37,881 nt of DNA, taken from positions 1 through 37,881 of the forward strand of contig NZ_JQZV01000013.1 of assembly GCF_000769115.1 (NCBI RefSeq). The letters run 5' to 3'. Both the position numbers and the translations under genes were made by a program. The notes beneath the pieces are model-generated. The model had not been told where the DNA came from. It did no database searches and saw only the letters and a program-made list of their open reading frames with translations. The stretch's first letter is position 1. The number at the start of each line of letters is the position of its first letter. The stretch comes from Porphyromonas canoris. Lineage in GTDB: Bacteria > Bacteroidota > Bacteroidia > Bacteroidales > Porphyromonadaceae. This document shows positions 8,845 through 18,082 of the stretch, one piece after another.

Positions 8845-10608
8845 TTATGATTCCGGAGTGAAAAGTAAAAGACTGTCTTTTGCAGCCGCTTTGCGTGCCA
8901 TATTTTCCGGGACAAACTTCCATGTGGAAGAGGGTCGGGGAGTCAAAGGATTGTGCGTCTGCAAATATTGCATCAGAAGATAGCGAAGATCTTTTTCGGA
9001 TGTTCTCAGGATGCGACCATTGAGCTGCTCTTTGCTTAAAGAGATACCCTTTGTGAGCATACCGCCTCCACCGCTTCCACGATAGGAGTTGACAACGACT
9101 TTGTACCGGGCATCCATCTTGAACGGTGTGCCGTCTTCGAGAGAAAGTATCGTTACACGCTCTCCTACCGGCTTGGTAATGTCCACCGTGTAGCGTATGC
9201 CGTGAGCGGAGTCGAAGTTGTAGTACGGCTCTTGGAGCTTGGTCATCTTGTGCCCTGTCTCTTTCTGCTTGAAGAGCAAAAAGCTCTCTTCTCCCGGCTT
9301 GGCGGTACGAATCCAGGAAGCATAGGAGTATTCGAGCGCAGATCTGACCTCTTCTCCCGAAAGAGAAAGGAGGTAGGTGGTGTTCTCATACTTGTACAGC
9401 TTGAAAAGATCTCGCATCAAAATCTCTCCCTGTCTGACCTCTGTGTTCATGGTAAGGGGTGAAGAGAAAGAGATATCCGCATCTTCAAACTGAGAGAGCT
9501 GTACCCGATGGATGAGATCCACGAAGGCACTCGGTCCGAAGAATGCCGGTCGGGAAGAGATCGGTTCGGTAGTGAAACCGACCGGAGAAGAGATAAACTT
9601 CTTCACGGCATCGTATTCACTCTTGAACTTTTCTATAAACTCTTCGGACGGCTTGGTATTATCAAGAGGAACGAGAGATGGCGCTATCCGAATGCCGTTA
9701 GGGGTAAACGTTACTTTGGTTTGTGAGATAAAAGATCCTCCGGCAGCAGGATTGATGACATAAGTATGCTTTTGGTGCTGAGGATGTGCCACGGAATCTA
9801 TATAGGAAGCGTGATCGTGCCCACAGCATACAAGGTCTATCTCCGGCACGAGAGTGGCGAGAGCATAGCCTGCATCCTCTAACAGAGGTTCCTCAAGATT
9901 GGATTTTTCCCCTCTTCCTGCGTGCAGCAGTGCAACTATCATATCCGGAGACTCCTTTTCTTTTATCTCTCGGATATATGTTTGAGCCGTTGTTACAACA
10001 TCTTCAAAGCGCATACCTTTCCACAGAGACTCGGGAAGAAAGTTTGGTACAGATGGTGTAGTGAGACCGAGTATAACTATCCTTTTGCCATCTTTCTCTA
10101 TTGTGGTATAGGGGCGGAAGTAAGGGTTTCCTGTGGCTGTATCCGTAACATTGGCAGCCAAAAACGGCATCTTCAAATCCTTTTCGAATCTGTCATAGAC
10201 GGGATGCCCTGTCTCTATGTCGTGATTTCCCACTGTTACGGCATCGTATTTCAGATAGTTGAGCACGTCTGCCATAAGATGAGAAGAGACCGTATCCATG
10301 AAGTTGTAGTAGTAAGCCGTCGGCTGACCTTGCAGGATGTCTCCGGCATCAAGAAGAATCATGTTCTTGTCTGCCTTCCTGACGGAATCTACATAAGTGG
10401 ATATACGGGAGTAGCTCCCTTTCATCGGCTCATCCTGAATGAAGTTGTACGGAAAAACATTGCCATGCAGGTCGGTAGTGTGCAGAATGGTCAGGGTTAC
10501 ATCTTCTGTCTTGGTGCCATCGCACCGAGAGAAGAGAGGTAAAGTAAAAAGGAGAAGAAGAGTACCCAAGACTCTCTTCCAGTCATAGAATTGTTTTTTG
10601 TTTTGCAT
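8845..10608 (-). CDS. 5'-nucleotidase / 2',3'-cyclic phosphodiesterase family, exported
   Basis: This is a metallophosphatase of the UshA/YfkN type, predicted to dephosphorylate extracellular or periplasmic nucleotides. The 587-residue protein starts with a hydrophobic signal segment (about 12-28) ending FSRCDG. C29 may be lipidated, although Arg before the Cys is unusual. Metal-binding motifs follow: ILHTTDLHGN (D46, H48), LLDAGDILQGQP, VTVGNHDIETG, VALLHAGRGE and CCGHDHAS. The C-terminal half is the 5'-nucleotidase substrate domain, with GRGSGGGGML-like YRGSGGGGMLTKG. The length is normal. A hairpin terminator separates it from dpp11 upstream. No independent promoter is evident, so it may depend on read-through. 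Confidence 0.9.
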   Translation of the reverse strand: MQNKKQFYDWKRVLGTLLLLFTLPLFSRCDGTKTEDVTLTILHTTDLHGNVFPYNFIQDEPMKGSYSRISTYVDSVRKADKNMILLDAGDILQGQPTAYYYNFMDTVSSHLMADVLNYLKYDAVTVGNHDIETGHPVYDRFEKDLKMPFLAANVTDTATGNPYFRPYTTIEKDGKRIVILGLTTPSVPNFLPESLWKGMRFEDVVTTAQTYIREIKEKESPDMIVALLHAGRGEKSNLEEPLLEDAGYALATLVPEIDLVCCGHDHASYIDSVAHPQHQKHTYVINPAAGGSFISQTKVTFTPNGIRIAPSLVPLDNTKPSEEFIEKFKSEYDAVKKFISSPVGFTTEPISSRPAFFGPSAFVDLIHRVQLSQFEDADISFSSPLTMNTEVRQGEILMRDLFKLYKYENTTYLLSLSGEEVRSALEYSYASWIRTAKPGEESFLLFKQKETGHKMTKLQEPYYNFDSAHGIRYTVDITKPVGERVTILSLEDGTPFKMDARYKVVVNSYRGSGGGGMLTKGISLSKEQLNGRILRTSEKDLRYLLMQYLQTHNPLTPRPSSTWKFVPENMARKAAAKDSLLLFTPES

Positions 10609-10633
10609 CTTGTATTTGTTGTTTCGGAACAGA

Positions 10634-10679
10634 AAAAGACTACTCTTGTACTCACCCAGGAGACAAGATGTAGTCTTTT
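10634..10679 (-). terminator. Intrinsic terminator after dpp11
   Basis: AAAAGACTAC (10634-10643) pairs perfectly with GTAGTCTTTT (10670-10679). The stem continues through TCTTGT/ACAAGA with one bulged base, 16 pairs in all. Minus-strand transcripts end in a short U tract. It lies 41 bases past the dpp11 stop. Confidence 0.85.
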
Positions 10680-10719
10680 CGTAAATAGTCTGTTAAAAGT
10701 AGGTTGTGTACGAGTAGCG

Positions 10720-12849
10720 TTACCTTCTTATCTTCATCTCCTTGATGAGTCTGTCTGCTCCAAGGTAATCATTTAGGATAAAAAGGACATAATCCACATC
10801 GCAAATGATGCTTCTCTGATAGTTGGGCAGATATTGTATATCCCCTCCAACGCCTTCCCAGTTTCTATCAAAGTTGAGACCGATAAGTCTTCCATAGGCA
10901 TCTATAACGGGACTTCCGGAATTTCCTCCCGTAGTATGCGTTGTAGCACAGAAGTTCACACGTTTCTTTCTATTCTCAGGCTTTTCTGCCAGAGCCTTTA
11001 TATCGGGAAGAAGAGCGTACTCGGGGTTATTGGGATCATATTTTTCCAGCACACCTTCCATTGTTGTAGAGTGTCCGTAAAACACATTATCCTTCGGAGA
11101 GTAACCCTCTACTTTACCAAAAGTATATCTAAGAGTGGAGTTGGCATCGGGCCAAAGATTCAGCTCTCCCTCCATTTCCAACAATCCTTTGACATATATC
11201 TTTCTTGCTTCTGCAAAAGACTTGTCTTCCTGAGCAAGTGCTTCTTTCAGTCCGTTGTATCTGTTGCGCACAGAAGTAACAAGACGCACCAAAGGATCTT
11301 TCAGGTAAACCTCAGGAGAGAAGTTGAATAAAAACTCGCGATAACTCTCTCTGCTGCGATAGATGGTAGTGTTCCACAGATCCTCCACATACTTCTCTAC
11401 ATTTTTTACATCCTTCAAAGCACCCGGAAGATCGTTTACATCTGTTTCTACCATGTAAGCTCTGATCATCGCTTTCATGACTTTAACGTCCAGCATTCTG
11501 CTGTAATCTTTGTTGAAGAAATCGTCATAAGCTTTCAGAACTTTCTCTACATTCGGCTTGGTTATCTCCTCTTTGGGAATGATCGGAACGGATATAGCCT
11601 CCACAGCTCTCAGCAACGCTTCGTCTATCAACCACATCTGCTTGCGGACATGTGCTCTGTTCTTGACCATTCTTTCTATGGTTGCCACCGCGGCTTTGTA
11701 CTCCGGCTTATTGTTCTTTTCGGCATATCGGATAAGCTTGTCGGTCTGTGCCTGTTTCACTTTCTCCAGCTGCATTTTATTTATAGCCCAGTTGCTTCCA
11801 ATGGCATTCTTATAAGCATTGGTGCTGTACGCATACTTGGAAGCATACATGATATTCAGAGCTTCATCCTTGCGCATCTCTTCAAGGAGATTGTTCTGTC
11901 TTATCTCACGCATTCTTATGCGTATGTCATTGTCTATGTCTCTTCTTTCTACCACTTCGCTTGTAGTGTAGAAATGATTGGTGCGTCCCGGGAATCCTAT
12001 AACCATTGCAAACTCTCCTTTTGCCACGGGCTTACTTGCAACTTGAAGATATCTCCTTGGTTTCAAAGGAATATTGTCGGGATCGTACTTTGCCGGATTG
12101 CCATTCTTGTCGGTATAAACACGGAAAACGCTGAAGTCGCCGGAGTGTCTCGGCCAAACCCAATTGTCTGTATCTTCACCATATTTACCTACACAAGAAG
12201 GCGGAGCCGCGACAAGACGTATATCGTGATACACTTTCTGTACAAAGAGATAGTGTTTGTTCCCTTCATAGAACGGACGCAGGGAAACCTGTGTACCGAA
12301 CGGCATTTCTCCACCAATGATCTCCTTGTACCATGTTTCCCCTATCAGCTTGAGTGTTTCCGCTTCCGTTGCTTTAGGAGAAAGGTTCTTGTGTTTATCA
12401 AAAAAGGTATCGACATACTTTGTAACATCTTCTATACGTTCCGTAAATGTTACTGTGGTTCCCGGATTGGGGAGCTCATCTTTCATGCTGTTAGCATAAA
12501 AGCCATCTCTCAAATAGTTTTGATCCACGGTGGAATGCGCACGTATCTGATCGTATCCGCAGTGATGATTGGTGAATACAAGTCCTTTGTCCGACACAAT
12601 ACTGCCTGTACAACCTCTATCGAATATCACTATCGCATCCTTTATGGATGTTCCATTGGGGTTGTATATGTCGGTAGCTCTGAGCTTCAATCCCTTTTTT
12701 ACCATCTTATTGTAGTTCTGTTTACTCATAAGAGGTAATAGCCACATACCCTCGTCGGCTCGAACAGAAGTATAACCACCGGAACAAACCAGCAATATTA
12801 CCGCTGCAATCAATCCATTCAGACCTTTTGAGATCATCGTTTTCTTCAT
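10720..12849 (-). CDS. dpp11: S46 dipeptidyl-peptidase, DPP11 type (Asp/Glu-specific)
   Basis: This is an exported serine exopeptidase that removes dipeptides, used by asaccharolytic Porphyromonas-type bacteria to feed on protein. The 709-residue protein has a signal peptide (about 1-31, ending SVRA before DEGMW). The catalytic triad is visible: TNHHCGYD (His 95/96), HSGDFS (Asp 238) and GGNSGSP (Ser 644). Residue 662, 18 positions after the catalytic Ser, is Arg in the sequence NFDRNWEG. In this family Arg at that position marks the acidic-P1 enzyme DPP11, and Gly marks DPP7. The start overlaps the stop of the CYTH gene by 4 bases (ATGA), implying translational coupling. A strong terminator follows. 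Confidence 0.92.
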   Translation of the reverse strand: MKKTMISKGLNGLIAAVILLVCSGGYTSVRADEGMWLLPLMSKQNYNKMVKKGLKLRATDIYNPNGTSIKDAIVIFDRGCTGSIVSDKGLVFTNHHCGYDQIRAHSTVDQNYLRDGFYANSMKDELPNPGTTVTFTERIEDVTKYVDTFFDKHKNLSPKATEAETLKLIGETWYKEIIGGEMPFGTQVSLRPFYEGNKHYLFVQKVYHDIRLVAAPPSCVGKYGEDTDNWVWPRHSGDFSVFRVYTDKNGNPAKYDPDNIPLKPRRYLQVASKPVAKGEFAMVIGFPGRTNHFYTTSEVVERRDIDNDIRIRMREIRQNNLLEEMRKDEALNIMYASKYAYSTNAYKNAIGSNWAINKMQLEKVKQAQTDKLIRYAEKNNKPEYKAAVATIERMVKNRAHVRKQMWLIDEALLRAVEAISVPIIPKEEITKPNVEKVLKAYDDFFNKDYSRMLDVKVMKAMIRAYMVETDVNDLPGALKDVKNVEKYVEDLWNTTIYRSRESYREFLFNFSPEVYLKDPLVRLVTSVRNRYNGLKEALAQEDKSFAEARKIYVKGLLEMEGELNLWPDANSTLRYTFGKVEGYSPKDNVFYGHSTTMEGVLEKYDPNNPEYALLPDIKALAEKPENRKKRVNFCATTHTTGGNSGSPVIDAYGRLIGLNFDRNWEGVGGDIQYLPNYQRSIICDVDYVLFILNDYLGADRLIKEMKIRR

Positions 12850-13391
12850 TTTTCCTTTATAGTATTATGTTGTTCTTGAATGCTTGTATAGTGGGACTTT
12901 CTTTTACTGTCCCATTGTTTGAACGGAAGACGAGAGAGAGCACTGTTATAATATCTTCCTTTTCCCGTAACCTCGGCACATATCCATTCCGGCAGATTTA
13001 CGGGAGGATCCTGTCCCGGAGACAGCTCTACCTCTGCCGTGATAAGTCCTTCATTCTCTCCCAGAAATCTGTCTACTTCAAAGGTGTATCCTTCCCAGAG
13101 TATCCAGTATCTTATCTTATGTATCGGCGGATAGAGAGACATTTTAAGCATCTCCTTTGCATCCGTTAGCGGGATCTCATATTCGTATTCGTTTCTGGAA
13201 GCAAGATCTTCCTCCAACGGCATACCTTTTATGGTCAGATAGGCTTTATCTCCTGCCACACGAACACGAAGAGTGAGATTTAATCCTTGATGATGCGAGC
13301 ATAGATAACCCTGAATCATCTCCTGTTTCCTTATGGCTAAAGGTTCAAATCCTTCTTTCGCAATGTATTTCAGCTCTTTCTCTATCGCCAT
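12846..13391 (-). CDS. CYTH-domain protein (triphosphate tunnel family)
   Basis: The 181-residue protein opens with MAIEKELK, giving the ExExK signature (E4, E6, K8) of CYTH/triphosphate tunnel enzymes. Alternating charged strands follow: LTLRVRVAGDKAYLTIKG, YEYEIP, FEVDRFLGEN and TAEVELSP. The size and the EVDRFLGENEGL segment match the small bacterial subgroup related to the N-terminal part of YgiF. Likely activity is hydrolysis of inorganic triphosphate or a nucleoside triphosphate; the sequence alone does not identify the substrate. It is the middle gene of smr-like-CYTH-dpp11, with 1 base to the gene before it and a 4-base overlap with dpp11. Confidence 0.85.
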   Translation of the reverse strand: MAIEKELKYIAKEGFEPLAIRKQEMIQGYLCSHHQGLNLTLRVRVAGDKAYLTIKGMPLEEDLASRNEYEYEIPLTDAKEMLKMSLYPPIHKIRYWILWEGYTFEVDRFLGENEGLITAEVELSPGQDPPVNLPEWICAEVTGKGRYYNSALSRLPFKQWDSKRKSHYTSIQEQHNTIKEK

Positions 13392-13392
13392 T

Positions 13393-14469
13393 TTACTTCT
13401 GCTTGCGCTGTTCTTTTCTTATGGTGATTTGAGTAGCACCGAATCCGTATTCCTGAAAAGAGGCATCCTGCATGGAGCAGAAGTCATACCTGCTCTTCAT
13501 GATCTTCTCTACCTCTTTTCTCAATACGCCATCCCCTTTCCCGTGAATAAAGATGATCTTTTTACCCGGAAACTTAAGATTGGCTTCCATAGTCTCTATC
13601 ACGGTTCGTTTTTGATACTCCAGTATATCTTTAGGTTCCATCCCCACGGTGGTATCGAGCAGTTCATGATGATGCAGATCCACTACCAGCGGAGCATTGG
13701 GGTCTATCACCGGCTTGGCTTTTGCTTTTATCTTCTGATCCTGCCTGATCTTTTCGTCCATCTTACTCTGTATATCTTCCGAACGGATCTCAAATCGAGG
13801 AGCCTCCTTATCATCATTCATCAAAACGAATGTAATGGCACCCTCATCAAAGTAAGGATTGGGAGCAAAAGCATGACGCTTGAAAAATCTTTGCGGTTCC
13901 AGCTTTACCACTGCATCTATACAGGGTTTGGCTCCATATTTGGTATCGCTTTTATAAGGAATGATCTGGCATGCAATGCGTCTTCTATCCGAAAGATCTT
14001 CCACGGCAAAAGACTCTATGTACTCGACCGAATCGTATGGAATATTACCGCTGAAGAGCATTTTTCTCTCTCCCGTATCTCTATCCTCGGTGCTGTAAAT
14101 GAGATAAAGGTCATAGTTACTCTCATTTACGATATACGCCTCATAGCCACACTTTCCGAGTTCGTTTATCTCATCGGGCAGATATGCCAGTACAATATTG
14201 AGTTTTTCTCCTGCTTTTGAAGTGGGTCTTGGGTGAACAGGTTTTGGTTTATGCTCCACCCGAACCTCCTCTTTAACCGGAAGTTTCAACTCTGCTTTAG
14301 GAACCAACGTGCTGCCGGGCGTTATCACTACCACCTCGTTTTCGTAAACGGGAACGTCGAAACCATCTTCGGTCTCTACCATAACCACATTTCCGGAGCA
14401 GAAAGCCTTAACGACTCCTCCTCCTACACTGTCTAAAAATCTTACTGTATCTCCTATTTTTATTTTCAT
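13393..14469 (-). CDS. DUF2027-Smr domain protein
   Basis: The 358-residue protein has an N-terminal small beta domain (about 1-60, MKIKIGDTVRFLDSVGGGVV). A DUF2027-like central region follows (about 85-235, NIVLAYLPDEINELG onward). The C-terminal Smr domain (about 265-355) carries VVDLHHHELLD and the IHGKGDGVLRKEV loop. This combination is typical of Bacteroidota. Smr domains in other proteins (MutS2, SmrB) act as nucleases on nucleic acids or stalled ribosomes. A nucleic-acid role here is inference only. It is the first gene of the leftward unit that includes CYTH and dpp11, and its promoter overlaps the divergent queA promoter. Confidence 0.88.
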   Translation of the reverse strand: MKIKIGDTVRFLDSVGGGVVKAFCSGNVVMVETEDGFDVPVYENEVVVITPGSTLVPKAELKLPVKEEVRVEHKPKPVHPRPTSKAGEKLNIVLAYLPDEINELGKCGYEAYIVNESNYDLYLIYSTEDRDTGERKMLFSGNIPYDSVEYIESFAVEDLSDRRRIACQIIPYKSDTKYGAKPCIDAVVKLEPQRFFKRHAFAPNPYFDEGAITFVLMNDDKEAPRFEIRSEDIQSKMDEKIRQDQKIKAKAKPVIDPNAPLVVDLHHHELLDTTVGMEPKDILEYQKRTVIETMEANLKFPGKKIIFIHGKGDGVLRKEVEKIMKSRYDFCSMQDASFQEYGFGATQITIRKEQRKQK

Positions 14470-14494
14470 TCACGTCTCTATTTTTTCACTCTTT

Positions 14495-14526
14495 CAAAGT
14501 TCACTATTTTTGCCTACAAATACAAA
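14495..14526 (-). promoter_or_regulatory. Promoter of the DUF2027-Smr/CYTH/dpp11 unit
   Basis: The minus strand reads TTTG (14526-14523), 20 bases, then GAACTTTG (14502-14495). This is one mismatch from TAnnTTTG, and it lies 26 bases upstream of the ATG at 14469. Confidence 0.5.
14505..14512 (+). promoter_or_regulatory. queA promoter (-7 box)
   Basis: TATTTTTG matches TAnnTTTG and lies 23 bases before the queA ATG. It falls inside the opposing promoter, so the two divergent units probably interfere with or co-regulate each other. No good -33 box is seen. Confidence 0.5.
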
Positions 14527-14535
14527 TAATAGGGT

Positions 14536-15774
14536 ATGCAACGACAGCAGATAGAGTCAATAGAGATAAAATCTTTCAACTACGATTTACCTGAAGAGAG
14601 GATAGCCAAATATCCCTTGAAAGAGAGGGATAGTTCCAAACTGCTTCTGTTTAATGAAAACAGAGAGATAGAGGACAGATCCTTTTCTCAACTGCCCGAA
14701 CTCCTTCCGGAAGGCTCTCTTTTGGTTTTCAACAACACAAAAGTAATCCATGCCCGACTCCATTTCCGGAAAGAGACAGGGGCTCAAATAGAGATTTTCT
14801 GCCTTGAACCGCTCTATCCCGAATCTTATGAGATCAACCTCTCCACACAGCAAGAAGTAACATGGATATGCCTGGTCGGAAATGCCAAAAAGTGGAAACC
14901 GGGCACCTCCGTCTCTCTTACCCTGAAAGATGAAAAAGGAAAAGAGATAACGGTATATGCCAGATACACTCCATCCACCACTCCGGACAGCAGGAATGTT
15001 ACTTTTACATGGGATGCCCCGGTATCTTTTTCGGAAATACTGGAGTTGGCAGGCGAACTTCCCATACCGCCTTATCTCAACAGAAAGACAGAAGAGTGCG
15101 ACTCCGAAACCTACCAAACCGTCTACGCCAAATGGGATGGAAGCGTAGCTGCACCAACGGCAGGACTCCACTTTACACCCGATGTATTGGAAGCCATAAG
15201 GCAAAAAGGGATAAAAACAACCCCCGTGACGCTTCACGTCGGAGCAGGAACATTCAAACCGGTAAAGAGTGAACTGATCTCTCAACACGAAATGCACAGA
15301 GAGATGATAGTGGTACAGAGAGCCACCATCGACTCTCTGCTTGCTCATTTGGGCGGTATAACGGCAGTGGGAACCACTTCCACACGCACACTCGAAAGCC
15401 TTTATTACATCGGTGTTCATCTGATAGAAAACAGTTCCGAACCTCTTTTCGTGGCGCAGTTCGAGCCTTATCAAAAGCTCTATTCTCACACTGTGCAAGC
15501 TGCTTTGGAAGCTATCTTGAAATATATGGATGCCAACGGCTTGGATCAGATAGAAGGACACACCGAAATCATGATAGCTCCCGGCTTTGAGTTCAGGCTT
15601 ATAGACCGGTTGATCACCAACTTTCACCAGCCGCAAAGCACTCTTCTTCTGCTTATCTCTGCCTTTATAGGAGGTGGAGACGAATGGTGTAAAATCTATG
15701 ACCATGCCCTAAAAAACGACTACAGATTTCTCAGTTATGGAGACAGCTCGCTACTCTACCGCAGCCGCTCATAA
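14536..15774 (+). CDS. queA: S-adenosylmethionine:tRNA ribosyltransferase-isomerase
   Basis: QueA transfers and isomerises the ribosyl group of SAM onto preQ1 in tRNA, forming epoxyqueuosine. The 412-residue protein shows FNYDLPEERIAKYPLKERDSSKLL, FNNTKVIHARL, GELPIPPYLNR, YQTVYAKWDGSVAAPTAGLHF, LHVGAGTFKPV, TTSTRTLES, the C-terminal LITNFHQPQSTLLLLISAF and YRFLSYGDSSLL. It is longer than the about 350-residue E. coli enzyme; the extra length lies mainly between about 100 and 150, as in many Bacteroidota. It needs SAM, made by MetK nearby, but the two genes are in separate units. Its 3' end overlaps the MATE gene start by 38 bases. Confidence 0.95.
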   Translation: MQRQQIESIEIKSFNYDLPEERIAKYPLKERDSSKLLLFNENREIEDRSFSQLPELLPEGSLLVFNNTKVIHARLHFRKETGAQIEIFCLEPLYPESYEINLSTQQEVTWICLVGNAKKWKPGTSVSLTLKDEKGKEITVYARYTPSTTPDSRNVTFTWDAPVSFSEILELAGELPIPPYLNRKTEECDSETYQTVYAKWDGSVAAPTAGLHFTPDVLEAIRQKGIKTTPVTLHVGAGTFKPVKSELISQHEMHREMIVVQRATIDSLLAHLGGITAVGTTSTRTLESLYYIGVHLIENSSEPLFVAQFEPYQKLYSHTVQAALEAILKYMDANGLDQIEGHTEIMIAPGFEFRLIDRLITNFHQPQSTLLLLISAFIGGGDEWCKIYDHALKNDYRFLSYGDSSLLYRSRS

Positions 15775-17086
15775 ATGGATACTGAAACTTGCCATTCCCA
15801 ATATCCTCAGCAATATCACCGTACCGCTGCTGGGGATATTCGATCTCGGCATGTCCGGAAGACTCCAATACGTTCACGAGATAGGTGCCGTGGCTCTTGC
15901 CGCTACGCTTTTCAATATGCTGTACTGGACTTTCGGCTTTCTCCGTATGGGTACTACCGGACTCACTGCTCAGGCTTGCGGAAAAGGAGATAAGAGAGAG
16001 ATGGGAAGAATACTCCAACAATCTCTTCTCATAGGTGGTCTCATAGGACTTCTGCTTCTTATTTTTGGAAAACAGCTGGCAGATTTTCTATTCGATTTCG
16101 TAACGTTTGAGTCCCAAAACAACGGCGAACTGATAGCCACCACAACAGACTATTTCCTCATAGTGATATGGGGTGCTCCGGCAGTGTTATGCAATTTTGC
16201 TCTCAACGGATGGATTATAGGCATGCAGAACAGCTGGTATCCGATGGCTATCGCTATCTTCACAAACGCTACCAATATCCTGCTCTCTGCTCTGTTTACA
16301 TTCCGAATGGATATGGGCATAACAGGTATAGCCCTCGGAACAGCCATAGCTCACTGGTTGGGTCTTATCCTTCTTCTCTTTGGCGTTTGGTGGCTGTTCA
16401 TAAGAGAAAAAAAGGTCTCTTTCTCATGGGAAACAGGTGATCTTAAACAGGGAATAGGAAAGTTTTTTCATACCAATCTCTTTATCTTCCTGCGTACCTT
16501 GCTATTGGTCATCACCAACACCTATTTTACTTATTACGGAGCATCGGAAGGTGAAATAGCTCTATCTGCCAATGCCATACTATTGCAGTTTCTATCCCTG
16601 TTTTCCTACTTTATAGATGGTTTTGCTTATGCCGCAGAGGCTATCATAGGACACCTTTTTGGAGCAGAGAGAAGAGTGGAGATACAAAAATTCATCTACC
16701 GTCTGCTGGGATATGGACTATTATTGTCCCTTATCGCTTCCGGCATATACTTCTTATCCGGAGAGCATATACTCCGACTCTTCACGGACAAAACGGAAGT
16801 GCTGGAGTATGCCGATCATTATCTTGTATGGATTTGGATTGTTCCCATTGCCGGATTTACTGCTTTTGTTTGGGACGGTGTATTCATAGGATTGACCCTC
16901 ACAAAAGATATGTTCATATCGATGCTCGTAGCGGTCTCCATCTATTTTACGATTATATATATCGAACCATCCCAAGATCCCAACTCCACTCTCTGGATAG
17001 CGATGCTGCTCTATCTTGCCATAAGAGGAGTAATGCTCAATCTTATATACAGCAAAAGAAAGCATACTCTGCTTCTTCACGCTTAG
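15737..17086 (+). CDS. MATE-family multidrug/metabolite exporter (DinF-like)
   Basis: The 449-residue integral membrane protein has about twelve hydrophobic segments. It opens with the MATE signature WILKLAIPNILSNITVPLLGIFDLGMSG. Further family features are a second-half repeat around AEAIIGHLFGAERR and the GTTGLTAQACGKGD loop. It probably exports organic cations or toxic metabolites in exchange for sodium or protons; the substrate cannot be predicted. The ATG at 15737 lies inside queA, but it leaves only about 12 residues before the conserved first helix, so it is the best start. It is translationally coupled to queA and followed after 12 bases by the FolK-like gene. Confidence 0.9.
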   Translation: METARYSTAAAHKWILKLAIPNILSNITVPLLGIFDLGMSGRLQYVHEIGAVALAATLFNMLYWTFGFLRMGTTGLTAQACGKGDKREMGRILQQSLLIGGLIGLLLLIFGKQLADFLFDFVTFESQNNGELIATTTDYFLIVIWGAPAVLCNFALNGWIIGMQNSWYPMAIAIFTNATNILLSALFTFRMDMGITGIALGTAIAHWLGLILLLFGVWWLFIREKKVSFSWETGDLKQGIGKFFHTNLFIFLRTLLLVITNTYFTYYGASEGEIALSANAILLQFLSLFSYFIDGFAYAAEAIIGHLFGAERRVEIQKFIYRLLGYGLLLSLIASGIYFLSGEHILRLFTDKTEVLEYADHYLVWIWIVPIAGFTAFVWDGVFIGLTLTKDMFISMLVAVSIYFTIIYIEPSQDPNSTLWIAMLLYLAIRGVMLNLIYSKRKHTLLLHA

Positions 17087-17098
17087 AACCATTGTTTT

Positions 17099-17521
17099 AT
17101 GACACACATCTATTACATATACGTAGGATCTACCACACGCTCTCCGGAGGAGATGCAAGAAGTTACGAAAGAGATCCGAAACACCTACTTCCCAAATCTT
17201 ATATCCTCATCTTTTTTTCTCTCTCCCGGATACGGATCAGGAACCGGTAAGGTCTACACCAATGGAGTTTACAAGATAGAGACCTCTTTAGACCTTGATG
17301 CACTTTCTCTTCTTCTGAAAACAATAGAAACAATATTCGGAAGAGATAAAAAAAAGAGTAATGGAGAGGTAGCTCTTGACCTGGATATAGTGGAAACAGA
17401 TAACGTGGTAGTAAGAGAAAAAGAGCTCAATCAGTATCCTTACAAACAGGGAAAAAATGAACTTGACGAGATAATCAAAACAAATAAAACATCTATTTTT
17501 TCTTCGTCCTGCAAGACTTAA
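17099..17521 (+). CDS. Short FolK-like (HPPK family) protein, catalytic residues partly lost
   Basis: The 140-residue protein follows the HPPK fold pattern: IYYIYVGSTTRSPEE at the start, LISSSFFLSPGYGSG, YTNGVYKIETSLDLDALSLLLKTIE and VALDLDIVETDNVVVREKELNQYPY. The metal-binding DLD pair (in LDLDI) and the substrate Asn (in YTNGV) are kept. Compared with E. coli FolK, the Arg just before the TLDLD segment is Val. The Trp in the loop is Asn, the His of VPH is Tyr, and the C-terminal Arg-containing stretch is absent. It may be a divergent Bacteroidota HPPK or a non-catalytic homologue. It closes the queA-MATE unit. Confidence 0.6.
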   Translation: MTHIYYIYVGSTTRSPEEMQEVTKEIRNTYFPNLISSSFFLSPGYGSGTGKVYTNGVYKIETSLDLDALSLLLKTIETIFGRDKKKSNGEVALDLDIVETDNVVVREKELNQYPYKQGKNELDEIIKTNKTSIFSSSCKT

Positions 17522-17689
17522 ACGAACATTTGATAGATAATATTTTCTCTCCTAATTTTTTATGTATCAAAATATTAGTTATATTCGTACCACAACGAAG
17601 CAACTATTTTTCCAAACCAAAATCTAAAATCGGTTGAAGTACTTAAAGAGAAAATAGTAAGATTATATCCACCAAAAAGGATCAAATTC

Positions 17690-18082
17690 ATGAAAAGTTC
17701 AATAAGTACGATCTATAAGATTTTCCTTATATCCGCTTTTGCCATATTGATGTCCGGTCTTAAATGTGAACCTGAAGCACGTCCCTTAAAATTCAAGGAA
17801 GTATTCAGAACAAACGAAAGTGAGATTTACATGATTAGATTTAGTTCTAATTTTAAAGACCACAAGAAAGTAATTTACTTTAAAAACGAAAGTCTACACC
17901 AAAGATTAAATTCTCTAAGATATATTTATTATCCTTCCAAAGAGCAAGTAATACATGACTTGGAAAAAATTCCTCCTTTTGGTATTGAGATTGATTCAGT
18001 AGGAGTTTACAGTAAGACAAGTGATGAAGTATTGGCAATGTTTTACTCCAAGAAGTTCCAAGATAAAGGTAAAGTATATTGA
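17690..18082 (+). CDS. Small putative lipoprotein, unknown function
   Basis: I do not recognise this 130-residue protein. It begins with a basic start and hydrophobic run (MKSSISTIYKIFLISAFAILMSGLKC) that fits a signal peptide with a possible lipidation Cys at 26. A soluble domain rich in Phe, Tyr, Lys and Ile follows. An AAAAGGA stretch about 10 bases before the ATG could serve as a ribosome site. The DNA is clearly more AT-rich than the preceding operon. It stands alone between the FolK-like gene and the 1.3-kb gene-free stretch. It could be a strain-variable gene. Confidence 0.6.
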   Translation: MKSSISTIYKIFLISAFAILMSGLKCEPEARPLKFKEVFRTNESEIYMIRFSSNFKDHKKVIYFKNESLHQRLNSLRYIYYPSKEQVIHDLEKIPPFGIEIDSVGVYSKTSDEVLAMFYSKKFQDKGKVY

